Positions 1-13,590 of a stretch of 64,000 nucleotides of DNA are shown here, one piece after another (positions within the stretch are counted from its first letter, which is position 1; the number at the start of each line of letters is the position of its first letter). The DNA is taken from positions 38,020,256 through 38,084,255 of the forward strand of contig JAVIAB010000025.1 in assembly GCA_032433765.1 (NCBI GenBank), given 5' to 3'. The translations under genes and the position numbers were made by a program. Under the pieces are notes generated by a model. That model made no database searches. It saw only the letters and a list, made by a program, of their open reading frames with translations, and had not been told where the DNA came from. Source of the stretch: Megaustenia siamemsis. Lineage: Eukaryota; Mollusca; Gastropoda; Stylommatophora; Ariophantidae.

Positions 1-3000
1 TCTAAGCTGTAACCTAGCACATTGATGTCCTCTCTACCAGCCTGGTATACTTACTTGTCTAAGCTGTAACCTAGCACATTGATGTCCTCTCTACCATCCT
101 GGTATACTTACTTGTCTAACCTTTAACCTAACACATTGATGTCCTCTCTACCAGCCTGGTATACTTACTTGTCTTAGCTGTAACCTAGCACATTGATGTC
201 CTCTCTACCAGCCTGGTATACTTACTTGTATTAGCTTTAACCTAGCACATTGATGTCCTCTCTACCAGCCTGGTATACTTACTTGTCTTAACTTTAACCT
301 AGCACATTGATGTCCTCTCTACCAGCCTGGTATACTTACTTGTCTTAACTTTAACCTAGCACATTGATGTCCTCTCTACCGGCCTGGTATACTTACTTGT
401 CTTAACTTTAACCTAGCACATTGATGTCCTCTCTACCAGCCTGGTATACTTACTTGTCTTAGCTTTAACCTAGCACATTGATGTCCTCTCTACCGGCCTG
501 GTATACTTACTTGTCTTAGCTTTAACCTAGCACATTGATGTCCTCTTTACCAGCCTGGTATACTTACTTGTCTTAGCTTTAACCTAGCACATTGATGTCC
601 TCTCTACTAACCTGGTATACTTACTTGTCTTAGCTTTAACCTAGCACATTGATGTCCTCTCTACCAGCCTGGTATACTTACTTGTCTTAGCTTTAACCTA
701 GCACATTGATGTCCTCTCTACCAACCTGGTATACTTACTTGTCTTAGCTTTAACCCAGAACATTGATGTCCTCTCTACCAGCCTGGTATACTTACTTGTC
801 TAAGCTGTAACCTAGCACATTGATGTCCTCTCTACCAGCCTGGTATACTTACTTGTCTAAGCTATAACCTAGCACAATGATGTCCTCATTACTAGCCTGG
901 TATACTTACTTGTCTTAGCTTTAACCTAGCACATTGATGTCCTCTCTATCAGCCTGGTATACTTACTTGTCTTAGCTGTAACCTAGCACATTGATGTCCT
1001 CTCTACCAGCCTGGTATACTTACTTGTCTTAACTTTAACCCAGCACATTGATGTCCTCTCTACCAGCCTGGTATACTTACTTGTCTAACCTTTAACCTAA
1101 CACATTGATGTCCTCTCTACCAGCCTGGTATACTTACTTGTCTTAGCTGTAACCTAGCACATTGATGTCCTCTCTACCAGCCTGGTATACTTACTTGTCT
1201 TAGGTTTAACCTAGCACATTGATGTCCTCTCTACCAGCCTGGTATACTTACTTGTCTTAACTTTAACCCAGCACATTGGTGTCCTCTCTACCAGCCTGGT
1301 ATACTTACTTGTCTTAGCTTTAACCCAGCACATTGATGTCCTCTCTACCGGCTGGTATACTTACTTGTCTTAACTTTAACCTAGCACATTGATGTCCTCT
1401 CTACCAGCCTGGTATACTTACTTGTCTTAGCTTTAACCTAGCACATTGATGTCCTCTCTACCAGCCTGGTATACTTACTTGTCTTAGCTTTAACCTAGCA
1501 CATTGATGTCCTCTCTACTAACCTGGTATACTTACTTGTCTTAGCTTTAACCTAGCACATTGATGTCCTCTCTACCAGCCTGGTATACTTACTTGTCTTA
1601 GCTTTAACCCAACACATTGATGTCCTCTCTACCAGCCTGGTATACTTACTTGTCTTAGCTTTAACCCAACACATTGATGTCCTCTCTACCAGCCTGGTAT
1701 ACTTACTTGTCTATGCTGTAACCTAGCACATTGATGTCCTCTCTACCATCCTGGTATACTTACTTGTCTAACCTTTAACCTAACACATTGATGTCCTCTC
1801 TACCAGCCCGGTATACTTACTTGTCTTAGCTGTAACCTAGCACATTGATGTCCTCTCTACCAGCCTGGTATACTTACTTGTCTTAGCTTTAACCTAGCAC
1901 ATTGATGTCCTCTCTACCAGCCTGGTATACTTACTTGTCTTAACTTTAACCTAGCACATTGATGTCCTCTCTACCAGCCTGGTATACTTACTTGTCTTAA
2001 CTTTAACCTAGCACATTGATGTCCTCTCTACCGGCCTGGTATACTTACTTGTCTTAACTTTAACCTAGCACATTGATGTCCTCTCTACCAGCCTGGTATA
2101 CTTACTTGTCTTAGCTTTAACCTAGCACATTGATGTCCTCTCTACCGGCCTGGTATACTTACTTGTCTTAGCTTTAACCTAGCACATTGATGTCCTCTTT
2201 ACCAGCCTGGTATACTTACTTGTCTTAGCTTTAACCTAGCACATTGATGTCCTCTCTACTAACCTGGTATACTTACTTGTCTAACCTTTAACCTAACACA
2301 TTGATGTCCTCTCTACCAGCCTGGTATACTTACTTGTCTTAGCTTTAACCTAGCACATTGATGTCCTCTCTACCAACCTGGTATACTTACTTGTCTTAGC
2401 TTTAACCCAACACATTGATGTCCTCTCTACCAGCCTGGTATACTTACTTGTCTAAGCTGTAACCTAGCACATTGATGTCCTCTCTACCAGCCTGGTATAA
2501 TTACTTGTCTAAGCTGTAACCTAGCACATTGATGTCCTCTCTACCAGCCTGGTATACTTACTTGTCTTAGCTTTAACCTATCCCAATGATGTCCTCTTTA
2601 CTAGCCTGGTATACTTACTTGTCTTAGCTTTAACCTAGCACATTGATGTCCTCTCTACCAGCCTGGTATACTTACTTGTCTTAGCTGTAACCTAGCACAT
2701 TGATGTCCTCTCTACCAGCCTGGTATACTTACTTGTCTTAACTTTAACCCAGCACATTGATGTCCTCTCTACCAGCCTGGTATACTTACTTGTCTAACCT
2801 TTAACCTAACACATTGATGTCCTCTCTACCAGCCTGGTATACTTACTTGTCTTAGCTGTAACCTAGCACATTGATGTCCTCTCTACCAGCCTGGTATACT
2901 TACTTGTCTTAGCTTTAACCTAGCACATTGATGTCCTCTCTACCAGACTGGTATACTTACTTGTCTTAACTTTAACCCAGCACATTGATGTCCTCTCTAC

Positions 3001-5435
3001 CAGCCTGGTATACTTACTTGTCTTAGCTTTAACCCAGCACATTGATGTCCTCTCTACCGGCTGGTATACTTACTTGTCTTAACTTTAACCTAGCACATTG
3101 ATGTCCTCTCTACCAGCCTGGTATACTTACTTGTCTTAGCTTTAACCTAGCACATTGATGTCCTCTCTACCAGCCTGGTATACTTACTTGTCTTAGCTTT
3201 AACCTAGCACATTGATGTCCTCTCTACTAACCTGGTATACTTACTTGTCTTAGCTTTAACCTAGCACATTGATGTCCTCTCTACCAGCCTGGTATACTTA
3301 CTTGTCTTAGCTTTAACCCAACACATTGATGTCCTCTCTACCAGCCTGGTATACTTACTTGTCTTAGCTTTAACCCAACACATTGATGTCCTCTCTACCA
3401 GCCTGGTATACTTACTTGTCTTAGCTTTAACCCAGCACATTGATGTCCTCTCTACCAGCCTGGTATACTTAATTGTCTTAGCTCTAACCCAGCACATTGA
3501 TGTCCTCTCTACCAGCCTGGTATACTTACTTGTCTTAGCTTTAACCCAGCACATTGATGTCCTCTCTACCAGCCTGGTATACTTACTTGTCTTAGCTTTC
3601 ACCCAGCACATTGATGTCCTCTCTACCAGCCTGGTATACTTACTTGTCTTAACTTTAACCCAGCACATTGATGTCCTCTCTACCAGCCTGGTATACTTAC
3701 TTGTCTTAACTTTAACCCAGCACATTGATGTCCTCTCTACCAGCCTGGTATACTTACTTGTCTTAGCTTTAACCCAGCACATTGATGTCCTCTCTACCAG
3801 CCTGGTATACTTACTTGTCTTAACTTTAACCCAGCACATTCATGTCCTCTCTACCAGCCTGGTATACTTACTTGTCTTAATTTTAACCCAGCACATTGAT
3901 GTCCTCTCTACCAGCCTGGTATACTTACTTGTCTTAGCTTTAACCCAGCACATTGATGTCCTCTTTACCAGCCTGGTATACTTGTCTTAACTTTAACCCA
4001 GCACATTGATGTCCTCTCTACCAGCCTGGTATACTTACTTGTCTTAGCTGTAACTTAGCACATTGATGTCCTCTCTACCAGCCTGGTATACTTACTTGTC
4101 TTAGCTTTAACCCAGCACATTGATGTCCTCTCTACCAGCCTGGTATACTTACTTGTCTCACCTTTAACCTAGCACATTGATGTCCTCTCTACCAGCCTGG
4201 TATACTTACTTGTCTTAGCTTTAACTCAGCACATTGATGTCCTCTCTACCAGCCTGGTATACTTACTTGTCTTAGCCTTAACCTAGCACATTGATGTCCT
4301 CTCTACCAGCCTGGTATACTTACTTGTCTTAGCATTAACCTAGCACATTGATGTCCTCTCTACCAGCCTGGTATACTTACTTGTCTTAACTTTAACCCAG
4401 CACATTGATGTCCTCTCTACCAACCTGGTATACTTACTTGTCTTAGCTGTAACCCAGCACATTGATGTCCTCTCTACCAGCCTGGTATACTTACTTGTCT
4501 TAGCTTTAACCTAGCACATTGATGTCCTCTCTACTAGCCTGATATACTTACTTTTCTTAACTTTAACTCAGCACATTGATGTCCTCTCTACCAGCCTGGT
4601 ATACTTACTTGTCTTAACTTAACTCAGCACATTGATGTCCTCTCTACCAGCCTGGTATACTTACTTGTCTAAGCTGTAACCTAGCACATTGATGTCCTCT
4701 CTACCAGCCTGGTATACTTACTTGTCTTAGCCTTAACCTAGCACATTGATGTCCTCTCTACCAACCTGGTATACTTACTTGTCTTAACTTTAACCCAGCA
4801 CATTGATGTCCTCTCTACCAACCTGGTATACTTACTTGTCTTAGCTGTAACCCAGCACATTGATGTCCTCTCTACCAGCCTGGTATACTTACTTGTCTTA
4901 GCTTTAACCTAGCACATTGATGTCCTCTCTACTAGCCTGATATACTTACTTGTCTTAACTTTAACCCAGCACATTGATGTCCTCTCTACCAATCTGGTAT
5001 ACTTACTTGTCTTAGCTGTAACCCAGCACATTGATGTCCTCTCTACCAGCCATGTATACTTACTTGTCTAAGCTGTAACCCAGCACATTGATGTCCTCTG
5101 TACCAACCTGGTATACTTACTTGTCTTAGCTTTAACCTAGCACATTGATGTCCTCTCTACCAACCTGGTATACTTACTTGTCTTAGCTTTAACCCAGCAC
5201 ATTGATGTCCTCTCTACCAGCCATGTATACTTACTTGTCTTAGCTTTAACCCAGCACATTGATGTCCTCTCTACCAGCCATGTATACTTACTTGTCTTAG
5301 CTTTAACCCAGCACATTGATGTCCTCTCTACCATCCTGGTATACTTACTTGTCTTAACTTTAACCCAGCACATTGATGTCCTCTCTACCATCCTGGTATA
5401 CTTACTTGTCTTAACTTTAACCCAGCACATTGATG
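1..5435. repeat. 57-bp tandem satellite, about 95 copies
   Basis: The unit runs from tcttagctttaacctagcac through ctggtatacttacttg. Copies differ mainly at a few sites (agctgt/agcttt/aacttt; cctagc/cccagc; ccagcc/ccaacc). Some variant blocks recur: the patterns near 1-900 and 1690-2520 repeat as a group, so there is higher-order structure. The period equals 19 codons, so one minus frame stays open; no gene is implied. The array continues beyond the left edge. Confidence 0.98.
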
Positions 5436-5798
5436 TACACTTCGTGTTGGTAGTAGTCTAAAATGGCTATTATTTGGAACGTCCTTTTGTATAGACTAAC
5501 ACACAAGCTACTTTTGTCATGGCGTTAATTCGGCGTGAAGGAGTGGATCAGAAACTGATAATAGGTTATAAAGATAGGTCAGGCTAGGAACTTCATTCCT
5601 TTAAACTGTCGGTACTGCAAACGTCCTGTGTGGCTCACCTACGGGCGGTGATGTAATTTCTAATCGCTTATCGTCCGCGCCGCGGATATTCCGGGATTAA
5701 ATCGTCTCTATGTTGTTGACTTACATGTGGGTGTCAGGAGTGGTCGATGTGTAAATTCTCCACCTAATTGTCTGAGCACCAGATTATTTTGAATTTGT
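5436..5798. other. Unique sequence between satellite and retroelement tail
   Basis: There is no convincing coding sequence. A GC-rich patch (gtccgcgccgcggatattcc) lies near 5670-5690. It is probably the 3' untranslated part of the minus-strand retroelement whose stop codon is at 5799. Confidence 0.5.
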
Positions 5799-8010
5799 TT
5801 ATATGTCTCGGTACAGCCACAGCCAGCATGATGCTCTTTCAGCTGACTCAGCAATCGTCTTCATTGTTCTTGTTCGCATTTCCCCCTTAATTATTAGCCT
5901 CTTTAATAGGTCGTAGAGGAATAAGGCCGCGAGTCCTCTGGCACTAAAGTCCACAGCGAACACATTAACCTGCTGTCCAAACTCGATGGCGAGATCCTGG
6001 TATTTGACTAGTTTAAATATATGTTGTTCCTTTATCCTGGTATTTGACTAGTTTAAATATATGTTGTTCCTTTATCCTGGTATTTGACTAGTTTAAATAT
6101 ATGTTGTTCCTTTATCCTGGTATTTGACTAGTTTAAATATATGTTGTTCCTTTATCCTGGTATTTGACTAGTTTAAATATATGTTGTTCCTTTATCCTGG
6201 TATTTGACTAGTTTAAATATATGTTGTTACTTTATCCTGGTATTTGACTAGTTTAAATATATGTTGTTACTTTATCCTGGTATTTGACTAGTTTAAATAT
6301 ATGTTGTTACTTTATCCTGGTATTTGACTAGTTTAAATATATGTTGTTACTTTATCCTGGTATTTGACTAGTTTAAATATATGTTGTTACTTTATCCTGG
6401 TATTTGACTGGTTTAAATATATGTTGTTACTTTATCCTGGTATTTGACTAGTTTAAATATATACTGTTCCTTTAACCTTGTATTTGACTAGTTTAAATAT
6501 ATACTGTTCCTTTATCCTTGTATTTGACTAGTTTAAATATATACTGTTCCTTTATCCTTGTATTTGACTAGTTTAAATATATACTGTTCCTTTATCCTTG
6601 TATTTGCCTAGTTTAAATATATACTGTTCCTTTATCCTGGTATTTGACTAGTTTAAATATATACTGTTCCTTTATCCTTGTATTTGACTAGTTTAAATAT
6701 ATACTGTTCCTTTATCCTTGTATTTTGCCTAGTTTGAATATATACTGTTCCTTTATCCTTGTATTTGACTAGTTTAAATATATACTGTTCCTTTATCCTT
6801 GTATTTGACTAGTTTAAATATATACTGTTCCTTTATCCTTGTATTTGACTAGTTTAAATATATGCTGTTCCTTTATCCTTGTATTTGACTAGTTTAAATA
6901 TATACTGTTCCTTTATCTTGGTATTTGACTAGTTTAAATATATACTGTTCCTTTATGTTTGTATTTGCCTAGTTTAAATATATACTGTTCCTTTATCCTG
7001 GTATTTGACTAGTTTAAATATATACTGTTCCTTTATCCTTGTATTTGACTAGTTTAAATATATACTGTTCCTTTATCTTGTATTTTGCCTAGTTTGAATA
7101 TATACTGTTCCTTTATCCTTGTATTTGACTAGTTTAAATATATACTGTTCCTTTATCCTTGTATTTGACTAGTTTAAATATATACTGTTCCTTTATCCTT
7201 GTATTTGACTAGTTTAAATACATGCTGTTCCTTTATCCTTGTATTTGACTAGTTTAAATATGTACTGTTCCTTTATCCTTGTATTTGACTAGTTTAAATA
7301 TATACTGTTCCTTTATCTTGGTATTTGACTAGTTTAAATATATACTGTTCCTTTATGTTTGTATTTGACTAGTTTAAATATAAGCTGTTCTTTATCCTGG
7401 TATTTGACTAGTTTAAATATATGCTGTTCCTTTATCTTTGTATTTGCCTAGTTTAAATATATACTGTTCCTTTATCCTTGTATTTGACTAGTTTAAATAC
7501 ATGCTGTTCCTTTATCCTGGTATTTGACTAGTTTAAATATATACTGTTCCTTTATCTTTGTATTTGACTAGTTTAAATATATGCTGTTCTTTATCCTGGT
7601 ATTTGACTAGTTTAAATATATGCTGTTCTTTATCCTGGTATTTGACTAGTTTAAATATATGCTGTTCCTTTATCCTGGTATTTGACTAGTTTAAATATAT
7701 GCTGTTCTTTATCCTGGTATTTGACTAGTTTAAATATTTGCTGTTCTTTATCCTGGTATTTGACTAGTTTAAATATATGCTGTACCTTTATCCTTGTATT
7801 TGACTAGTTTAAATATATACTGTTCCTTTATCCTGGATTCGAATGGCACTGTGAGCTCTATTAAGACGGCATGGGTCATACCTGACATGTAAAGTGCAAC
7901 ATCCGGGCGCATTTTAGATCTCTTGATCCACTCTGGGCACTTAACCTCGTCCTGGGAGGTCAACAGCCATCTCCCAGTCATTCACTATCTCCAGCATCGT
8001 TAGAAAGATA
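5799..8010 (-). pseudogene. Retroelement ORF C-terminal tail, split by minisatellites
   Basis: Reading the minus strand from about 8005: TMLEIVNDWEMAVDLP, then after a frame change CPEWIKRSKMRPDVALYMSG, VLIELTVPFESRIKEQ and IFKLVKY. A 40-bp array follows, then the frame resumes as QDLAIEFGQQVNVFAVDFSA and ends AESAERASCWLWLYRDI with TAA at 5799-5801. The order DWE, RPD, ELTVPxE, KxxKY, then GxxxxxLYxLL and AAExASxWLW matches a C-terminal domain I recognise from uncharacterised reverse-transcriptase-linked ORFs of invertebrates and fish. The RPD/ELT pair resembles a PD-(D/E)xK-like fold, which is inference. The ORF is not functional as found. Confidence 0.6.
5995..7833. repeat. 40-bp tandem array inside retroelement ORF, about 46 copies
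   Basis: The unit is tatttgactagtttaaatat plus atgttgttcctttatcctgg, with a left block (ttgttcc/ttgttac) and a right block (tactgttcc, ccttg). On the minus strand a unit reads IFKLVKYQD, the exact residues at which the retroelement ORF enters and leaves the array. Because 40 is not a multiple of 3, the array destroys the frame. Confidence 0.97.
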
Positions 8011-8560
8011 TATTCACTCGGTAGAAGGATAAAGATATATTCACTCGGTAGAAGGATAAAGATATATTCACTCGGTAGAAGGATAAAGATATATTCACTC
8101 GGTAGAAGGATAAAGATATATTCACTCGGTAGAAGGATAAAGATATATTCACTCGGTAGAAGGATAAAGATATATTCACTCGGTAGAAGGATAAAGATAT
8201 ATTCACTCGGTAGAAGGATAAAGATATATTCACTCGGTAGAAGGATAAAGATATATTCACTCGGTAGAAGGATAAAGATATATTCACTCGGTAGAAGGAT
8301 AAAGATATATTCACTTGGTAGAAGGATAAAGATATATTCACTCGGTAGAAGGATAAAGATATATTCACTTTGATTGAAGAATAAAGATATATTCACTCGG
8401 TAGAAGGATAAAGATATATTCACTCGGTAGAAGGATAAAGATATATTCACTCGGTAGAAGGGTAAAGATATATTCACTCGATAGAAACATAAAGATACAT
8501 TCACTCAGTAGAAACATAAAGATATATTCACTTGGTAGAAACATAAAGATACATTCACTT
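8003..8560. repeat. 27-bp tandem array, about 20 copies
   Basis: The unit is aagatatattcactcggtag plus aaggata. Most copies are identical; the last four (aaacata form) are diverged. On the minus strand it encodes nine-residue repeats (NISLSFYRV) that run straight into TMLEIVNDWEM of the retroelement ORF. Confidence 0.97.
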
Positions 8561-9084
8561 AATAAAAAAAATAAACAACAGATGGAGATATTTGCTTATG
8601 TAGCAAGATAAAAACAACAAAACACAACACAGGCATTAAAACAGAACTAAAAAACAAATGTAATCGTTCAAGAAGCTACACAGTAACAACAAAACACAAC
8701 AGAACTGTTCATAGACCCCAATGACAAACACACTTCATCTAAAAAGAAAAGATAGGCTGCCGGAAGCTAGAATCACTCGGAAAACAAGACAGCAGAAGAG
8801 GTCAGTCAAAGGGCAAAAGACCGCAAGCTATGTACTGCTTGATGTAACAAGTAAAATAAGGAAGGAAACCACAAGAATATGGCTATTTCGGTGTTGCTGT
8901 TTCTATTTTCTTATCAGATTAGATATGTTTCTGTGTGTTTCTGGTAGATTGCTTTGTTTTCTCTGTATCTTGTCTCGCAGATGTTGTTTACAAACGTGTG
9001 ATTAATTTGTTTCTCTGTTTGATCCATTTTTGTTTCGGAGTTTTGGGAGAAGCTATTTCGTGATCTGAGTCTGTCTGGACGAAT
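8561..9084 (+). mobile_element. AT-rich spacer with degenerate LINE family-A 3' tail
   Basis: About 8745-8885 aligns by eye with the 3' tail of the LINE at 28020-28720: the gaaaagat.. start, the cagcagaagagg and gggcaaaagaccgcaa block, and the final aaggaaggaaacc. It is strongly diverged. The flanks are A-rich on the left and T-rich on the right with no gene seen. Confidence 0.45.
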
Positions 9085-10585
9085 ATATTTATGGTCAATG
9101 TGAGGCTGTATTTAGGGGCAATATAAGGCTGTATTTAGTGGCAATATAAGGCTGTATTTAGGGGCAATGTGAGGGCTGTATTTAAGGGCAAAGTGAGGTT
9201 GTATTTAGGGGCAACGTGAGGCTGTCTTCAAGAGGCAACATGAGGCTGTGTCTTCAGTGACAACGTGGGGCTAAATTTAGGGGCAACGTGAGGCTGTATT
9301 TAGGGGCAATGTGTGGCTGTATTTAGGGGAAATGTGAGACTTATTTATGGTCAATGTGAGACTGTATTTAGGGACAACGTGTGACTGCATTTAGGAACAA
9401 TATGAGGCTGTCTTTAGGAGCAACGTGTGGCTTTATTTAGGGCAATATGAGGCTGTATTTAGGGGCACATTGAGGCTGTATTTAGTGGCAACGTGAGGCT
9501 TCTTTAGGGGCAATGTGAGGCTGTATTTAGGGGCAACGTTAGGGTGTATTTAGGTACAATGTGCGGCTGTCTTTAGGAGCAACGAATGGCTATATTTAGG
9601 GGCAATGTGAGGCTGTATTTAGGAGCAAAGTGAGGCTGTATTTAGTGGAAAAGTGTGGCTGTATTTAGGGACAAGGTTTGGCTGTATTTAGGGGGAACAT
9701 GTGGCTGTATTTAAGGGCAACGTGTGGCTGTATTTAAGGGCAACCTGAGGTTGTTTTTATTGGCAATGTGTGGCTGTATTTAGGGGCAACTTGTGGCTGT
9801 ATTTAGTAGCAAGGTGAGGTTGAATTTAGGGGCAATGTGAGGCTATATTTAGGGGCAATGTGTGGCTGTATTTAGGGGCAACGTGAGGCTGTATTAAGGG
9901 GCAGCGTTAGGCTATATTTATATTTAGGGGCAATGTTCGGCTGTATTTAGGGGCAATGTGAGGGCTGTATTCAGGGGCAATGTGGGGTTATATTTAGTGG
10001 CAATGTGAGGCTGTATTTAGGGGCAATGTGCGGCTGTATTTAGGGGTAATGTGAGGCTGTATTTAGGGACAACGTGAGGCTGTATTTAGGGGCAATGTGA
10101 GGCTGTATTTAGGGCAATGTGAGGCTGTATTTAGGGGCAACGTCAGGCTGTATTTAGGGGCAATTTGAGGCTGTATTTAGAGGCAATGTGAGGCTGTATT
10201 TAGGGGCAATGTGAGGCTGTATTTAGGGGCAATGTGAGGCTGTATTAAGGGGCAACTTGAGGCTATATTTAGTTACAATGTATTGCTGTATTTAGGGGCA
10301 ACGTGAGGCTATATTTGGTTACAATGTGTGGCTGTATTTAGGAGCAACATGAGGCTATATTTAGTTACAATGTGTGGTTGTTTTTAGGAGCAACATGAGG
10401 CTATATTTAGTTACAATGTGTGGTTGTTTTTAGGAGCAACATGAGGCTATATTTAGTTACAATGTGTGGTTGTATTTAGGAGCAACTTGAGGCTATATTT
10501 AGTTACAATGTGTGGTTGTATTTAGGAGCAACATGAGGCTATATTTAGTTACAATGTGTGGTTGTATTTAGGGGCAATGATGATG
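9085..10585. repeat. 23-bp degenerate tandem array, about 63 copies
   Basis: The unit is ggggcaatgtgaggctgtat plus tta. Copies are much more diverged than in neighbouring arrays. Near 10250-10570 a two-unit form (agcaacatgaggctatattt then agttacaatgtgtggttgta) takes over, a higher-order dimer. Confidence 0.95.
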
Positions 10586-10639
10586 GTTAACTCACTAGGT
10601 ACCATAGCTTCTGATTCCAGTTGATATATCATTATCAAT

Positions 10640-10800
10640 CTTATTATCGCACCGCCACGACAGCCACCACCATCATCACCATCACACCATCACCACCACC
10701 ATCAACATCATCATCACACCATCACCACCACCACCACCATCACATTTATCATAACAACCATCACCATCATCATCACCACCACCACCATCATCATCATCTA
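10640..10800. repeat. CAT/CAC trinucleotide microsatellite
   Basis: Imperfect caccat/catcat runs. The open frame through it (poly-His) is a microsatellite artefact. Confidence 0.9.
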
Positions 10801-11224
10801 GTGTGTACCTATTAGAACCTAACATCCATGACATCTACTCTGAGACTGTCTCAATTTTTTCTTGAGACGTACGATGTCTGTGTAGTCAATCCCATCCAAA
10901 TCCTACAGATCCTACTAAAAAGAGAAGATTAATTATAAACAAATAAAGAAACAAATAAGGAACGAGACAGAGCTAGGATGTAGTGACATGATCCAGGTAT
11001 AGCACCACGTGACCTTGTCTTACAGGTGTGAGAGAGAGAGAGAGAAAGAGAGAGAGCTGGGATAATTAATTTCTCTGGCAATTCTCTGACTCGTGAGAGA
11101 AAGTGGATACGGAGGAGGATGATGAGGAGTTTAAATTTCTCTGAAGAGTGGAGCTGATTTTTTTTTCTCTATTTCTGCTTCACTTTCATCTATCGAGTGT
11201 CGACGGATCAATAAACCGGAGTCT
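10801..11224. other. Unique sequence with GA microsatellite
   Basis: No gene seen. A (GA)n run lies at about 11031-11055. The rest is ordinary AT-rich noncoding DNA. Confidence 0.5.
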
Positions 11225-13590
11225 GAATGAAAGGTATGTCTACCTGGGAGTATACCATTGACAAAGGTGGATGAATGAAAGGTATGTCTTACTGGAGTAT
11301 ACCATTGATAAAGGTGGATGAATGAAAGGTATGTCTTACTGGGAGTATAACATTGATAAAGGTGGATGAATGAAAGGTATGTCTTACTGGGAGTATAACA
11401 TTGATAAAGGTGGATGAATGAAAGGTATGTCTTACTGAGAGTATACCATTGATAAAGGTGGATAAAGAAAGGTATGTCTACTGGGAGTATGCCATTGATA
11501 AAGGTGGATGAATGAAAGGTATGTCTTACTGGGAGTATACCATTGATAAAGGTGGATGAAAGAAAGGTATGTCTACCTGGGAGTATACCATTGATAAATG
11601 TGGATGAATGAAAGGTATGTCTACCTGGGAGTATACAATTGATAAAGGTGGATGAATGAAAGGCATGTCTTACTGGGAGTATACCATTGATAAAGGTGGA
11701 TGAAAGAAAGGTATGTCTACCTGGGAGTATACCATTGATAAAGGTGGATGAATGAAAGGTATGTCTACCTGGGAGTATACAATTGATAAAGGTGGATGAA
11801 TGAAAGGTATGTCTATCTGGGAGTATACCATTGATAAAGGTGGATGAATGAAAGGTATGTCTACCTGGGAGTATACCATTGATAAAGGTGGATGAATGAA
11901 AGGTATGTCTACCTGGGAGTATACCATTGATAAAGGTGGATGAATGAAAGGTATGTCTACCTGGGAGTATACCATTGATAAAGGTGGATGAATGAAAGGT
12001 ATGTCTACCTGGGAGTATACCATTGATAAAGGTGGATGAATGAAAGGTATGTCTACCTGGGAGTATACCATTGATAAAGGTGGATGAATGAAAGGTATGT
12101 CTACCTGGGAGTATACCATTGATAAAGGTGGATGAATGAAAGGTATGTCTACCTGGGAGTATACCATTGATAAAGGTGGATGAATGAAAGGTATGTCTTA
12201 CTGGGAGTATACCATTGATAAAGGTGGATGAATGAAAGGTATGTCTTACTGGGAATATACCATTGATAAAGGTGGATAAATGAAAGGTATGTCTTACTGG
12301 GAGTATGCCATTGATAAAGGTGGATGAATGAAAGGTATGTCTACTGGAAGTATACCATTGATAAAGGTAGATGAATGAAAGGTATGTCTTACTGGGAGTA
12401 TAGCATTGATAAATGTGGATGAAAGAAAGGTATGTCTACCTGGGAGTATACCATTGATAAAGGTGGATGAAAGAAAGGTATGTCTACCTGGGAGTATACC
12501 ATTGATAAAGGTGGATGAATGAAAGGTATGTCTTACTGGGAGTATACCATTGATAAAGGTGGATGAAAGAAAGGTATGTCTACCTGGGAGTATACCATTG
12601 ATAAAGTGGATGAATGAAAGGTATGTCTTACTGGGAGTATACCATTGATAAAGGTGGATGAAAGAAAGGTATGTCTACCTGGGAGTATACCATTGATAAA
12701 GGTGGATGAATGAAAGGTATGTCTTACTGGGAGTATACCATTGATAAAGGTGGATGAAAGAAAGGTATGTCTTACTGGGAGTATACCATTGATAAGGTGG
12801 ATGAAAGAAAGGTATGTCTTACTGGGAGTATACCATTGATAAAGGTGGATGAAAGAAAGGTATGTCTACCTGGGAGTATACATTGATAAAGGTGGATGAA
12901 TGAAAGGTATGTCTTACTGGAGTATACCATTGATAAAGGTGGATGAAAGAAAGGTATGTCTTACTGGGAGTATACCATTGATAAAGGTGATGAAAGAAAG
13001 GTATGTCTACCTGGGAGTATACCATTGATAAAGTGGATGAATGAAAGGTATGTCTACCTGGGAGTATACAATTGATAAAGGTGGATGAATGAAAGGTATA
13101 TCTACCTGGGAGTATACAATTGATACAGGTGGATGAATGAAAGGTATGTCTACCTGGGAGTATACAATTGATAAAGGTGGATGAATGAAAGGTATGTCTA
13201 CCTGGGAGTATACCATTGATAAAGGTGGATGAATGAAAGGTATGACTTACTGAGAGCACACCGTTGATGAAGGTGGATGAGTGAAAAGGTATGACTTACT
13301 GAGAGCATACCGTTGATAAAGATGTATGAAAGGTATGACTTACTGAGAGCATACCGTTGATAAAGATGTATGAAAGGTATGACTTACTGAGAGCATACCA
13401 TTGATAAAGATGTATGACTTACTGAGAGCATACCGTTGATAAAGATGTATGACTTACTGAGAGCATACCGTTGATAAAGATGTATGACTTACTGAGAGCA
13501 TACCGTTGATAAAGATGTATGAAAGGTATGACTTACTGAGAGCATACCGTTGATAAAGATGTATGAAAGGTATGACTTACTGGGAGCTTA
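11225..13590. repeat. 48-bp tandem array with a divergent right end
   Basis: The unit is atgaatgaaaggtatgtcta then cctgggagtataccattgat then aaaggtgg. About 42 copies run to 13240, with one- and two-base indels frequent in the edges and a homogeneous core at 11700-12180. From 13241 to 13590 a shorter variant (cttactgagagcataccgtt gataaagatgtatg) repeats. The 16-codon period keeps a minus frame open. Confidence 0.97.

Noticed and set aside
3261..3839. 19-residue repeat protein (MCWVKAKTSKYTRLVERTS)n
   Set aside because: The 57-bp period keeps one frame open, but most of the array has stops and there is no start context or gene structure.
1..5435. CRISPR-like regular repeats
   Set aside because: Units are contiguous without unique spacers and the window is eukaryotic; the same holds for the other arrays.
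10621..10815. Poly-histidine protein
   Set aside because: Imperfect CAT/CAC microsatellite.
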